Shown: positions 1 to 7,600, counted from the first letter of the stretch. The stretch is DNA of 22,936 nucleotides from JAKCDU01 sp035551615 (GCA_035551615.1 DASZNC010000165.1:1-22936), one strand, 5' to 3'. Notes: generated by a model from the sequence alone, not told the origin. Numbers and translations are program-made.

Positions 1-710
1 TGAAGATGCCCCGCGGCGCCCAGGTCATCTACCCGAAGGATCTGGGCCCCATCCTGATCCTGGCCGACATATTCCCGGGCGCCCGTGTCTTCGAGTCCGG
101 ACTCGGCTCCGGGGCCCTGTCCATGACCCTGCTGCGGGCCGGCGCGGAGATCACCGGCTACGAGCTGCGCGAGGACTTCCTGGCCCGGGCCCGGGCCAAC
201 GTGGCCGGGTTCCTGGGGCCGGCTGCGCTCGACCGCTACCACGTGTCGGTACGCGACGCCTACGACGGCATCGAGGAACGGGAATTCGACCGGATGGTCC
301 TGGACCTGCCCGAGCCGTGGCGACTGGTGAAACCGGCGGAGGAGGCGCTGCGCCCGGGCGGTATCTTCGTCTCCTACCTGCCGACCATCGTCCAGGTGGC
401 CACCCTCCGCGACGCCCTGGCCCGCAGCGGCTTCGGCATGGCCGAGACGGTCGAGGTGCTCCAGCGCAGCTGGCACGTCGAGGGCCAGTCGGTGCGGCCC
501 GATCACCGGATGGTCGCCCACACCGGCTTTCTCACCTCGGCCCGGCTGCTCAACCCGGCCGGCCAACCCGACTTCCACGTGGGGGACGCAGCCGGCGCCG
601 ACCCGGCCATCGACGACGGCCCGGACGCAGCTACCGACCCGGCCATTGACGACGGCCCGGACGCAGCCGACGGGCACGGGGCCGAGCCGGGGGAGGACGA
701 GGGGGCCTGA
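1..710 (+). CDS. trmI: tRNA (adenine-58-N1)-methyltransferase TrmI, 5' end missing
   Basis: SAM-dependent enzyme that makes m1A58 in the T-loop of tRNAs. The frame is open from base 3 and the window cuts the N-terminus: the visible part starts at the family's internal MPRGxQVIYPKD stretch, so roughly 70 residues (the N-terminal beta domain) are probably lost. Numbering from the Met at base 6, motif I (E-S-G-L-G-S-G, about residues 30-36) binds SAM and the LDLPEPW motif (about 99-105) supplies the catalytic Asp. The core ends near residue 181. A family-atypical Asp/Ala/Pro-rich tail follows, containing a 36-bp tandem duplication (600-671). The stop TGA shares its final A with the ATG of the next gene, so translation is probably coupled. 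In Mycobacterium the homologue also lies just upstream of the proteasome ATPase region (family knowledge). Identification is firm; only the true start is unknown. Confidence 0.93.
   Translation, partial: KMPRGAQVIYPKDLGPILILADIFPGARVFESGLGSGALSMTLLRAGAEITGYELREDFLARARANVAGFLGPAALDRYHVSVRDAYDGIEEREFDRMVLDLPEPWRLVKPAEEALRPGGIFVSYLPTIVQVATLRDALARSGFGMAETVEVLQRSWHVEGQSVRPDHRMVAHTGFLTSARLLNPAGQPDFHVGDAAGADPAIDDGPDAATDPAIDDGPDAADGHGAEPGEDEGA
600..671 (+). repeat. 36-bp tandem duplication in the trmI tail
   Basis: Two adjacent 36-bp copies (600-635 and 636-671) differ at only a few bases and encode the 12-residue unit DPAIDDGPDAA(T/D) twice. The copies are in frame, so the duplication lengthens the acidic tail without a frameshift. 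Confidence 0.85.
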
Positions 711-1885
711 TGGACGCCTTCGACCTGGTCATCCTGGGCGTGATCGTCTTCGCCATGGTCGGCGGCTACAGCCTGGGTTTCCTCGGGCGGGTCATCTCCT
801 GGCTGGGAATGGCCGCCGGGGTCTACATCGCCGTGCGCATCCTGCCCAGCGTGCTCACCCACCTGACCAGCGCGTCGGCTACCACGCTGCTGGTCGTGGC
901 CGTCGTGATCCTGGTCGCCGGGGCCATGATCGGCCAGGCCATCGGACTCCTGGCCGGGGCCCAGCTGCACCGGGCCCTGCCCATCGGGCCGGCCCGCCTG
1001 GTCGACCGGGTGGTCGGGGCTGTTTTCGGCGCCCTCGGCGTGCTCGCCCTCCTCTGGTTCCTGATCCCGGCGCTGGCCGAGATACCCGGTCTGCCGGCCC
1101 GCGCCGTCACCCAGTCGGCCATATCCCGGTTCGTGTCCCGGGACTTCCCCACGCCGCCGTCGACGTTCCAGCTGCTCAGCCGGCTGGTCGGCAACGGCAA
1201 CCCCGAGGTCTTCTCGGTCCTCGATCCGCACACCGCCGGCGGACCGCCGCCGGCCAGCAGCCCGCTGAGCCCGGCGTTGACCGCCGCCGTCGAGGCGTCG
1301 ACGGTCAAGGTGGAGGGGCAGGCGTGCGGCGAGATCATCGAAGGCAGTGGTTTCGCGGTCGCCCCCAACCTGGTCGTCACCAACGCCCACGTGGTGGCGG
1401 GCGAGTCGAAGGGGAACACCTCGGTGCTGCTCCCGAGCGGCCACACCTTGCCGGCCACTGTCGTCCTGTACGACCCCTACCGGGACCTGGCCCTGCTGTC
1501 GGTACCCGGTCTGGGCGAGACCCCGCTGGCCGTGACCGCGCCGAAGACGGCCGAGATCGGCGCCGTGTTCGGCCACCCGGAGGGTCAGGACCGGGTGGCG
1601 GTCATGCCCGCCCAGGTGTCGGTCGAGGAATCGGCCTCCGGGCTCGACATCTACCGAAACCACAACGCCAAGCGGGCCATCCTGGTGCTGGCCGCCACGC
1701 TGGCGCACGGCGATTCGGGTGGGGCGCTGGTGAACACCGGCGGTCAGGTGATCGGCGTCGCCTTCGCCATCTCGGCCAACTCGTCAGGTACCGCCTATGC
1801 GGTCAACTCCAGTGAACTGAATGCCGTCCTCCAGGAGCCGCACACGGCGTCGGTGTCGACGCAGTCGTGCTTGACGAGCAGCTGA
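710..1885 (+). CDS. MarP-like membrane-anchored serine protease (CvpA domain + trypsin-like domain)
   Basis: 391 residues. The N-terminal third (about 3-120) has four hydrophobic segments of the colicin V production (CvpA) type, followed by a Pro-rich linker (about 145-190) and a chymotrypsin-fold protease. The catalytic triad is visible: His227 in TNAHVV, Asp259 in YRDLALL, Ser336 in HGDSGGAL. The domain contains only two cysteines, Cys206 and Cys387, flanking it. In Mycobacterium tuberculosis MarP (from memory) a disulfide at equivalent positions stabilises the periplasmic protease, and the residue spacing here is very similar. MarP is needed for acid and oxidative stress survival and processes a peptidoglycan hydrolase; the same role here is inference. 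The ATG overlaps the trmI stop by one base (TGATG), which supports this start. It converges on the ferredoxin gene, with about 31 bp between the stops. Confidence 0.88.
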   Translation: MDAFDLVILGVIVFAMVGGYSLGFLGRVISWLGMAAGVYIAVRILPSVLTHLTSASATTLLVVAVVILVAGAMIGQAIGLLAGAQLHRALPIGPARLVDRVVGAVFGALGVLALLWFLIPALAEIPGLPARAVTQSAISRFVSRDFPTPPSTFQLLSRLVGNGNPEVFSVLDPHTAGGPPPASSPLSPALTAAVEASTVKVEGQACGEIIEGSGFAVAPNLVVTNAHVVAGESKGNTSVLLPSGHTLPATVVLYDPYRDLALLSVPGLGETPLAVTAPKTAEIGAVFGHPEGQDRVAVMPAQVSVEESASGLDIYRNHNAKRAILVLAATLAHGDSGGALVNTGGQVIGVAFAISANSSGTAYAVNSSELNAVLQEPHTASVSTQSCLTSS

Positions 1886-1916
1886 TCCTTTGACCAGATG
1901 TTGAACGTCCGGGTGG

Positions 1917-2159
1917 TCAGCCCTCTTCGATGAAGATGCACTCGCCGGGGCACTCTTCGGCCGCCTCGCGAGTCGCTTCCTCCATGTCCTCGGTGACGTT
2001 GGCCAAGCCGGCCTGTCCACCGGGGTTGTCGAACACCTTGTCGCCCTCCTTGACGTACGAGAGCCCGTCGTCGAGCAGGGTGAAGACGGCAGGGGCGATC
2101 TCCTCGCAGAGACCGTCTCCGGTGCACAGATCCTGATCGATCCAGACCTTCATCGCCAT
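1917..2159 (-). CDS. small ferredoxin, 3Fe-4S or Asp-ligated 4Fe-4S type
   Basis: 80 residues from the ATG at 2159 (MAMKVWIDQD...). An upstream in-frame ATG at 2270 is unlikely because it lies upstream of the predicted promoter. The Fe-S ligand pattern is Cys12-x2-Asp15-x2-Cys18 near the N-terminus and Cys70-Pro near the C-terminus, with an extra Cys74 (CPGEC). A standard 4Fe-4S ferredoxin has Cys at the position of Asp15. This fits the single-cluster ferredoxins that feed cytochromes P450 and other oxygenases in actinobacteria, or the Asp-ligated cluster known from Pyrococcus furiosus. The insert between the Cys pairs (about 51 residues) is acidic. A weak GAGG lies about 11 nt before the start. 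The gene is divergent from arc; I recall a ferredoxin next to the proteasome ATPase in other actinobacteria such as Streptomyces. Its partner enzyme cannot be told from this window. Confidence 0.85.
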   Translation of the reverse strand: MAMKVWIDQDLCTGDGLCEEIAPAVFTLLDDGLSYVKEGDKVFDNPGGQAGLANVTEDMEEATREAAEECPGECIFIEEG

Positions 2160-2233
2160 TGCTGTCGTTGCCTCGCAGTCAGGGGGGAACTTCTCAGAGT
2201 CGTTAGAACGTACTCCAGAAAGTGTATCGGTCG

Positions 2234-2263
2234 ACGGTATCGATGCCCGTAGCGGAGTGTCAA
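2234..2263 (-). promoter_or_regulatory. promoter of the ferredoxin gene
   Basis: On the - strand a perfect TTGACA (2263-2258) is followed after 18 bp by TACCGT (2239-2234). The predicted transcription start near 2227 gives a leader of about 68 nt to the ATG at 2159. This is the best housekeeping-sigma promoter match in the window. Confidence 0.6.
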
Positions 2264-2266
2264 AAG

Positions 2267-2276
2267 CCACATGTGG
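2267..2276. promoter_or_regulatory. perfect palindrome next to the ferredoxin -35 box, possible operator
   Basis: CCACATGTGG is a perfect 10-bp dyad placed three bases upstream of the TTGACA box of the ferredoxin promoter. The position suits an activator or repressor site; no regulator can be named. Confidence 0.35.
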
Positions 2277-2307
2277 AAAAAGGAGCGACCCGCGCTCCCG
2301 CCCCCCG

Positions 2308-2330
2308 CACCGGGACCCCGGCTCCCGGTG
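2308..2330. other. 8-bp perfect hairpin between the divergent ferredoxin and arc promoters
   Basis: CACCGGGA and TCCCGGTG form a perfect stem with a 7-nt loop. It lies upstream of both predicted promoters, so it is not in either mRNA. It could be a protein-binding dyad, or simply GC-rich sequence. Confidence 0.35.
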
Positions 2331-2361
2331 TCACCGGTTGCCACCCGGCGGCAGGCAATGG

Positions 2362-2392
2362 TCGACAAATACGGGGGAGGCGGGGGTAAGGT
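2362..2392 (+). promoter_or_regulatory. likely promoter of arc
   Basis: TAAGGT (2387-2392) matches the actinobacterial TAnnnT -10 pattern, with a TCGACA-like -35 (2362-2367) at 19-bp spacing. The predicted start near 2399 leaves about 35 nt of leader that includes the GAGGT ribosome site (2423-2427). Confidence 0.45.
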
Positions 2393-2434
2393 CCGCCGTT
2401 GTGGGTCCTGCGAGCGACCAGCGAGGTAGCTGAC

Positions 2435-4240
2435 ATGAGCGAATCTTTGGACAGCGACGGCGATTCCGGCGGGCTGGGGGGCGGCCGCAAGGGACGGTCA
2501 TCGGGCGAGTTGGAGCTGGCCGAGCTGCGCGAGCACGCCCGGGCCCTCGAAGACGAGCTGATCGGGCTGCGCCGGCGGATCCAGGACGCGCCCAAGCGGG
2601 TGCGCACGCTGGAGGAGAAGCTGCTCGAGACCAAGGGCCAGCTGCAGCAGGCCATATCGCAGAACGAGCGGCTGACCTTCACCCTGCGCGAGGCGCGCGA
2701 GCACATCGCCGCGCTGCGCGAAGAGGTCGACAAGTTGACCCAGCCGCCGTCCGCCTACGGCACCTTCCTGGCCCACAACGACGATGGCACCGTCGATGTT
2801 TTCTCCGGCGGGCGCAAGATGCGCGTCGCCCTCCATCCGGAGCTGGCCGACGAGACCGGCGGGCTGCAGCGGGGCGCCGAGGTGGTGCTCAACGAGTCGC
2901 TCAACGTCGTCCTGGCCCGGGCCGGCGAGAAATCGGGCGAGATCGTCACGCTGAAGGAAGTGCTCGACGACGACCGGGCGGTGATCGTGGGCCGCGCCGA
3001 TGAGGAGCGGGTCGTCGAGATGGCCGACAGCCTGATCGACAGCGGGGCCAAGCTGCGGGCCGGCGATTCGCTGTTGATGGACAGCCGCACCGGTCTCCTG
3101 CTCGAGAAGCTGCCCCGCCCGGAGGTGGAGGAGCTGGTCCTCGAGGAGGTGCCCGACATCTCCTACGCCGACGTGGGCGGCCTGGACAGCCAGATCGAGG
3201 CCATCACCGACGCCGTCGAGCTGCCGTTCCTCCACCGGGAGCTGTTCGTCGAACACAAGCTGCCGGCACCGAAGGGCATCCTGCTGTACGGGCCCCCCGG
3301 CTGCGGCAAGACCCTCATCGCCAAGGCGGTGGCCAACTCCCTGGCCAAGAAGGTCTCGGAGGTGACCGGGGACAAGGCGGCCCGCAGCTATTTCCTCAAC
3401 ATCAAGGGCCCCGAACTGCTCAACAAATACGTGGGCGAGACGGAACGTCAGATCCGCCTGGTCTTCCAGCGGGCCCGGGAGAAGAGTGAGGAGGGCGTGC
3501 CCGTCATCGTCTTCTTCGACGAGATGGATTCGCTGTTCCGGACCCGGGGCACCGGGATCAGCTCCGACATGGAGTCCACCATCGTGCCCCAGCTGCTGGC
3601 CGAGATCGACGGCGTCGAGACGCTGCGCAACGTGATCGTGATCGGCGCCTCCAACCGTGAGGACCTGATCGACCCGGCCATCCTGCGCCCCGGCCGCCTC
3701 GACGTGAAGATCAAGATCGAGCGGCCCGACAAGGACTCGGCCCAGCAGATCTTCGCCCGCTACCTGACCTCCGACCTCCCCCTCGACGCCAAGGAGGTCG
3801 AGGAGCTGGGCGGTGGCGACCGGGACAAGGCGGTGCAGGGGATGATCGAGCGCACGGCGGCGGAGATGTACCGCGACGACGAGGCCAACCAGTTCCTCGA
3901 GGTCACCTACCAGAACGGTGACAAGGAGATCATGTACTACAAGGACTTCTCGTCCGGCGCCATGATCGAGAACATCGTGCGGCGGGCCAAGAAGCTGGCC
4001 ATCAAACGTGTCATCGCCGGTGACAGCCGCGGCATCCGCACCCAGGATCTGATCGAGTCCATCCGGCAGGAGTACAAGGAGCACGAGGACCTGCCCAACA
4101 CGACCAACCCGGACGACTGGGCCAAGATCTCGGGCAAGAAGGGCGAGCGCATCGTCTACATCCGCACGATCATGGCCCAGGGCGACGAGACCACCGGTGG
4201 GCGGTCGATCGAGCGGGTCGCCACCGGCCAGTACCTCTAG
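2435..4240 (+). CDS. arc: proteasome-activating AAA+ ATPase ARC/Mpa
   Basis: 601 residues. It forms the hexameric ring that binds Pup, unfolds pupylated proteins and feeds them into the 20S core. Order of parts: acidic/Gly-rich start (1-23), a long coiled coil (about 24-101) that captures Pup, two OB-type domains (about 102-220), then one AAA+ module. Walker A is GPPGCGKT at 286-293 (Lys292), the pore loop KYVG follows, Walker B is FFDEMD at 360-365 (Glu363), and the arginine-finger region is DPAILRPGRLD. The last four residues, GQYL, are the docking tail with penultimate Tyr used by Mpa to open the core. The ATG at 2435 is chosen because GAGGT lies 7 nt upstream; an in-frame TTG at 2399 coincides with the predicted transcription start. 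It heads the dop-pup-prcBA run. Length is typical of the family. Confidence 0.97.
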   Translation: MSESLDSDGDSGGLGGGRKGRSSGELELAELREHARALEDELIGLRRRIQDAPKRVRTLEEKLLETKGQLQQAISQNERLTFTLREAREHIAALREEVDKLTQPPSAYGTFLAHNDDGTVDVFSGGRKMRVALHPELADETGGLQRGAEVVLNESLNVVLARAGEKSGEIVTLKEVLDDDRAVIVGRADEERVVEMADSLIDSGAKLRAGDSLLMDSRTGLLLEKLPRPEVEELVLEEVPDISYADVGGLDSQIEAITDAVELPFLHRELFVEHKLPAPKGILLYGPPGCGKTLIAKAVANSLAKKVSEVTGDKAARSYFLNIKGPELLNKYVGETERQIRLVFQRAREKSEEGVPVIVFFDEMDSLFRTRGTGISSDMESTIVPQLLAEIDGVETLRNVIVIGASNREDLIDPAILRPGRLDVKIKIERPDKDSAQQIFARYLTSDLPLDAKEVEELGGGDRDKAVQGMIERTAAEMYRDDEANQFLEVTYQNGDKEIMYYKDFSSGAMIENIVRRAKKLAIKRVIAGDSRGIRTQDLIESIRQEYKEHEDLPNTTNPDDWAKISGKKGERIVYIRTIMAQGDETTGGRSIERVATGQYL

Positions 4241-4276
4241 TCGGCCCGGTCAGCCACCAAGGCGCGGTCGCAGGGA

Positions 4277-4282
4277 TAAGGT
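4277..4282 (+). promoter_or_regulatory. TAAGGT before dop: -10 element or Shine-Dalgarno
   Basis: TAAGGT ends 7 nt before the dop ATG. It can be read as a TAnnnT -10 for a near-leaderless mRNA, or its AAGG as a ribosome site with about 8-nt spacing. No convincing -35 is visible. Confidence 0.3.
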
Positions 4283-4289
4283 CCAGTCA

Positions 4290-5789
4290 ATGGCGATCGT
4301 GAAGGTGCTCGGCATGGAGACCGAGTACGGGATCATCATCCGTGGTTCGACCGACCCGAACCCCATCGCGGCCTCGTCCACGTTGATCAACGCCTACGTC
4401 GCCGAGCTCAACCGGCGGGTGGCGTGGGACTTCGAGGACGAGTCGCCGGGGCGCGACGCCCGGGGCTTCGCCCGGGAGGGCTCGATGCCGCCCGAGGTGG
4501 AGACCCACCTGGTGAACGCCGTCCTCACCAACGGCGCCCGCTACTACGTGGACCACGCCCACCCGGAGTACTCCACGCCCGAGTGCGCCGACGTGTACGA
4601 CGTCATCCGCTACGACAAGGCCGGCGAACTGATCCTGGCCGAGTCCATCGAGGCGGCCACGCGGGCCCTGCCCCCCGGGCAGAGCCTGGTGGTGCTGAAG
4701 AACAACTCCGACGGCAAGGGCAACTCGTACGGGACCCACGAGAACTACCTGATGGACCGATCGGTGCCGTTCGCCCGCATCGTCGGCCACGTCATGCCCC
4801 ACTTCGTGTCCCGGCAGATATTCACCGGCGCCGGCAAGGTCGGCTCGGAGGCGACGGGCACCGGCCGGCCGGCCATCGACTTCCAGATCACCCAGCGGGC
4901 CGACTTCTTCGAGGAGGAGGTCGGCCTCGAGACGACGCTGAAGCGGCCCATCGTCAACACCCGCGACGAGCCGCACTGCGACGCCCACAAGTACCGGCGG
5001 CTGCACGTGATCGTGGGCGACGCCAACATGTCCGAGGTCTCGAACTTCCTGAAGATCGGCACCACCGCCCTGGTGCTGGCCATGATCGAGGACGACTGGT
5101 TCGCCCGGGCCAACCGCGACTTCGCCATGCAGTCCCCGGTGGCGGCCATGCGGCGGGTGTCGTACGACCTGAGCCTGGCCGAGCCTCTGGAGATGGCCGA
5201 CGGCCGGACCATGACGGCCTTGGAAATGCAATGGGAGCACCTGGATCTGGCCAAGAAGTACTCCGAGGTGGTCGGCCTGGACGCCATCGGAGGCGACGGG
5301 GTCGGCGCCGACGTCCTGCGCCGCTGGGAACAGACGCTCACCGCCTTGGAGTCCGACCCGATGACCCTGGCCAACCAGCTGGACTGGGTGGCCAAGTACC
5401 GGCTGCTCGGCGCCTACCGCGAGCGCCACGACCTGAGCTGGCAGGACCACAAGCTGGCGGCCATGGATTTGCAGTACCACGATGTCAACCCGGCCCGGTC
5501 GCTGTTCGCCCGGCTGGGCATGGAACGCATACTCGACCCCGACGACGTCCGGCGGGCGGTCAGCGAGCCCCCCGAGACGACGAGGGCCTACTTCCGGGGC
5601 AAGTGCCTCCAGAGGTGGGCCTCGTCGATCGCCGCCGCCAACTGGGACTCGCTGGTATTCGACCTGGGCGGCGACCCGCTCCGTAGGGTGCCGATGATGG
5701 AACCCCTAAGAGGAACCCGGGCTCATGTCGAAGAATTGCTGAGTAGCGTGTCCAGTCCAGCCGAGCTGCTGGAGCGCCTGGGCTCGTAG
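4290..5789 (+). CDS. dop: Dop, depupylase/deamidase of Pup
   Basis: 499 residues, carboxylate-amine/glutamine-synthetase-like fold. Dop removes Pup from lysines and, where Pup ends in Gln, deamidates it. Visible marks: the N-terminal metal/ATP motif G-M-E-T-E-Y-G (8-14), the Dop-specific insertion of about 40 residues (about 36-78) that PafA lacks, the active-site Asp88 in VDHAHPEYSTPEC, the NNSDGKGNSYGTHENY block, and RRLHVIVGDANMSE shared with PafA. Because the Pup encoded here already ends in Glu, Dop is expected to act only as a depupylase or Pup-recycling enzyme. The ATG at 4290 gives the conserved MAIVKVLGMETEYG start; upstream in-frame codons lack family similarity. It lies 49 nt after arc and 18 nt before pup. 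Confidence 0.96.
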   Translation: MAIVKVLGMETEYGIIIRGSTDPNPIAASSTLINAYVAELNRRVAWDFEDESPGRDARGFAREGSMPPEVETHLVNAVLTNGARYYVDHAHPEYSTPECADVYDVIRYDKAGELILAESIEAATRALPPGQSLVVLKNNSDGKGNSYGTHENYLMDRSVPFARIVGHVMPHFVSRQIFTGAGKVGSEATGTGRPAIDFQITQRADFFEEEVGLETTLKRPIVNTRDEPHCDAHKYRRLHVIVGDANMSEVSNFLKIGTTALVLAMIEDDWFARANRDFAMQSPVAAMRRVSYDLSLAEPLEMADGRTMTALEMQWEHLDLAKKYSEVVGLDAIGGDGVGADVLRRWEQTLTALESDPMTLANQLDWVAKYRLLGAYRERHDLSWQDHKLAAMDLQYHDVNPARSLFARLGMERILDPDDVRRAVSEPPETTRAYFRGKCLQRWASSIAAANWDSLVFDLGGDPLRRVPMMEPLRGTRAHVEELLSSVSSPAELLERLGS

Positions 5790-5807
5790 AGAAGAGGCAC
5801 AACCCCG

Positions 5808-6005
5808 ATGGCAGAACGCGAACAGATCAAGAAGACGGCGCCGAGCCGAAGCGACGAGACCGAAGTCGAGGAAGTCCCCGCGTCCAACAAGAAGGGCGAG
5901 GAGCTGAAGGCCGAACTCGACGACCTCCTGGACGAGATCGACGAAGTGCTCGAGGAGAACGCCGAGGAGTTCGTCCGCAGCTACGTGCAGAAGGGCGGCG
6001 AGTAG
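5808..6005 (+). CDS. pup: prokaryotic ubiquitin-like protein Pup (GGE type)
   Basis: 65 residues, the normal size. It is the protein tag joined by PafA to substrate lysines through its C-terminal Glu side chain. The N-terminal half is charged and probably disordered; residues about 28-58 (KKGEELKAELDDLLDEIDEVLEENAEEFV) form the helix that pairs with the ARC coiled coil; the end is RSYVQKGGE. The final residue is Glu, encoded by GAG just before TAG, so no deamidation is needed, unlike the GGQ Pup of Mycobacterium or Streptomyces. GAGG lies 10 nt before the ATG. It sits between dop and prcB, the standard order. Confidence 0.97.
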   Translation: MAEREQIKKTAPSRSDETEVEEVPASNKKGEELKAELDDLLDEIDEVLEENAEEFVRSYVQKGGE

Positions 6006-6020
6006 AGGCAGCGGCGGCGG

Positions 6021-6026
6021 TAGGGT
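6021..6026 (+). promoter_or_regulatory. TAGGGT, possible -10 of an internal prcB promoter
   Basis: TAGGGT ends 10 nt before the prcB ATG, and there is no Shine-Dalgarno in between (the sequence is mostly C). This is the geometry of a leaderless actinobacterial transcript. No -35 is seen. Confidence 0.35.
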
Positions 6027-6036
6027 TCCCCCCGCT

Positions 6037-6834
6037 ATGACGCTCCCCATGTTCGACCCGACCGACGCGCCCGGTCCGAATTTCACGGAGGTGCTGCGCC
6101 GGGTCGGTCTCGACCCGTTCGCCGCCGTCTCCGGCGCCGACGCCAAGACCCCCTTCGACATCCGGCACGGCACGACCATCGTCGCCATGCGCTACGCCGA
6201 TGGCGTGATCATGGCCGGCGACCGCCGGGCCACCGCCGGCTCGTCGATCGCCCATCGGGCCATGGACAAGGTGCACCCGGCCGACCGCCACAGCGGGGTG
6301 GCCATCGCCGGCGCCGCCGGCCCGGCCATGGAGATGGTGAAGCTGTTCCAGCTCCAGCTCGAGCACTACGAGAAGGTCGAGGGCGCCGCCCTCAGTCTGG
6401 AGGGCAAGGCCAACCAGCTGTCGGGGATGGTCCGCTCCAACCTGGCCATGGCCATGCAGGGTTTCGTGGTCGTGCCCCTGTTCGCCGGCTACGACCTGCG
6501 CCGGGCCATCGGCCGCATCTACTCCTACGACCCGACGGGTGGCCGCTACGAGGAGACCGACTTCCACGCCGACGGCTCCGGTGGTCGCGACGCCCGGACG
6601 ACGGTGAAGCTGGGCTGGCGGCCCGATCTGGGCCGCGACGAGGCGGTGGAATTGGCCGTGCGCGCCCTGTGGAACGCCGCCGACGAGGACTCCGCCACCG
6701 GCGGGCCCGATGCCGTGCGCGGCATCTACCCGACGGTCGCCACCATCACCGCCGACGGCTTCACCTATCTCGACCGCCAGGAGGTCGCCGAGCGCTTCGC
6801 CGCCGTCGTGAGCACCGGGGAGGCGTTGTCGTGA
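6037..6834 (+). CDS. prcB: 20S proteasome beta subunit PrcB
   Basis: 265 residues; the proteolytic subunit of the 20S core. An N-terminal propeptide of 45 residues ends in DIRHG, followed by Thr46-Thr47, so autocleavage exposes Thr46 as the N-terminal nucleophile. Relative to Thr1, the catalytic Asp17 (Asp62, in AGDRRAT) and Lys33 (Lys78, in MDKV) are in place. The GSGGRDA stretch and C-terminal helices are as usual for bacterial beta subunits. The gene begins 31 nt after pup without a clear ribosome site and ends in GTGA, overlapping prcA by 4 nt, consistent with coupled synthesis of the beta and alpha rings. Confidence 0.96.
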   Translation: MTLPMFDPTDAPGPNFTEVLRRVGLDPFAAVSGADAKTPFDIRHGTTIVAMRYADGVIMAGDRRATAGSSIAHRAMDKVHPADRHSGVAIAGAAGPAMEMVKLFQLQLEHYEKVEGAALSLEGKANQLSGMVRSNLAMAMQGFVVVPLFAGYDLRRAIGRIYSYDPTGGRYEETDFHADGSGGRDARTTVKLGWRPDLGRDEAVELAVRALWNAADEDSATGGPDAVRGIYPTVATITADGFTYLDRQEVAERFAAVVSTGEALS

Positions 6835-7511
6835 GCATGCCCTTCTATGTAGCGCCCGAGCAGTTCATGAAGGACAAGGCGGACTTCGCCCGGAAGAACA
6901 TCGCAAGGGGCCGCCCGCTGGTGGCCAGCGTGTTCGCCGGCGGGATCGTCATCTGCGCCGAGAACCAGTCGAAGAGCCTGCACAAGATCAGCGAGATCTA
7001 CGACCGCATCGCCTTCGCCGGCGTCGGCCGCTACAACGAGTTCGACTCGCTGCGCCGGGCCGGTGTCCAGCACGCCGACGTGAAGGGCTACCAGTTCAGC
7101 CGGGAGGACGTCGACGCCCGCTCCCTGGCCAACCTGTACGCCCAGTACATGGGGAACGTCTTCACCCACGAGATGAAGCCGCTGGAGGTCGAGATCCTCG
7201 TGGCCGAGGTGGGCGCCGAACCCAGCGGGGACCAGTTGTTCCACATCCTCTACGACGGCTCCGTCGTCGACGAGGACCACTACACCGTCCTCGGCGGCGA
7301 GTCCGACACCATCGTCGACCGGCTGAAGGACGACTACGAACCGGACTGGCCGCTCGAGCAGGTTGTGCGCCGGGCCACGAAGGCGCTCACTGGCGACCGC
7401 GACCCGGTGGCCGCCGACCTCGAGGTCGCAGTGCTGGCCCGGGGGAACGGCCGACGGGCGTTCCGCCGGTTGGACGACGACGAGGTTGCCGCCGCCCTCT
7501 CCGCCTCGTAG
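6831..7511 (+). CDS. prcA: 20S proteasome alpha subunit PrcA
   Basis: 226 residues; it forms the outer gated rings of the 20S core to which ARC docks. The GTG at 6831 is chosen over the ATG at 6837: a GGGGAGG site lies 7 nt upstream, the GTGA overlaps the prcB stop, and the resulting M-S-M-P-F-Y-V-A-P-E-Q matches the conserved alpha N-terminus (MSFPYFISPEQ in Mycobacterium). Other family stretches are RYNEFDSLRRAGVQHAD, ENQSKSLHKISEIYDRI and the C-terminal LEVAVLARGNGRRAFRRL. There is no N-terminal Thr nucleophile, as expected for alpha. It is the last gene before the repeat region and probably ends the core operon. Confidence 0.96.
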   Translation: MSMPFYVAPEQFMKDKADFARKNIARGRPLVASVFAGGIVICAENQSKSLHKISEIYDRIAFAGVGRYNEFDSLRRAGVQHADVKGYQFSREDVDARSLANLYAQYMGNVFTHEMKPLEVEILVAEVGAEPSGDQLFHILYDGSVVDEDHYTVLGGESDTIVDRLKDDYEPDWPLEQVVRRATKALTGDRDPVAADLEVAVLARGNGRRAFRRLDDDEVAAALSAS

Positions 7512-7571
7512 CCGGCGCGCCGTCGGCGGCGGCGCTTCGCTTTTCCGGGCCGGCGCTGGTGCGGCCGGCGT

Positions 7572-7600
7572 CCCGGGGCCCATGGGTGGGTGGCCCCGGG
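7572..7600 (+). terminator. GC-rich hairpin after prcA, possible terminator
   Basis: Nine perfectly paired bases (CCCGGGGCC / GGCCCCGGG) around an 11-nt loop, about 60 nt after the prcA stop. There is no U-tract, which is common for terminators in GC-rich actinobacteria. It would separate the core operon from acs. Confidence 0.4.

Noticed and set aside
2399..2434. TTG start giving arc 12 extra residues
   Set aside because: It coincides with the predicted transcription start, has no ribosome site, and the ATG at 2435 has GAGGT at 7 nt.
2498..4084. Antisense frame opposite arc
   Set aside because: Same GC-bias effect; the sense strand has Walker A/B and the GQYL tail.
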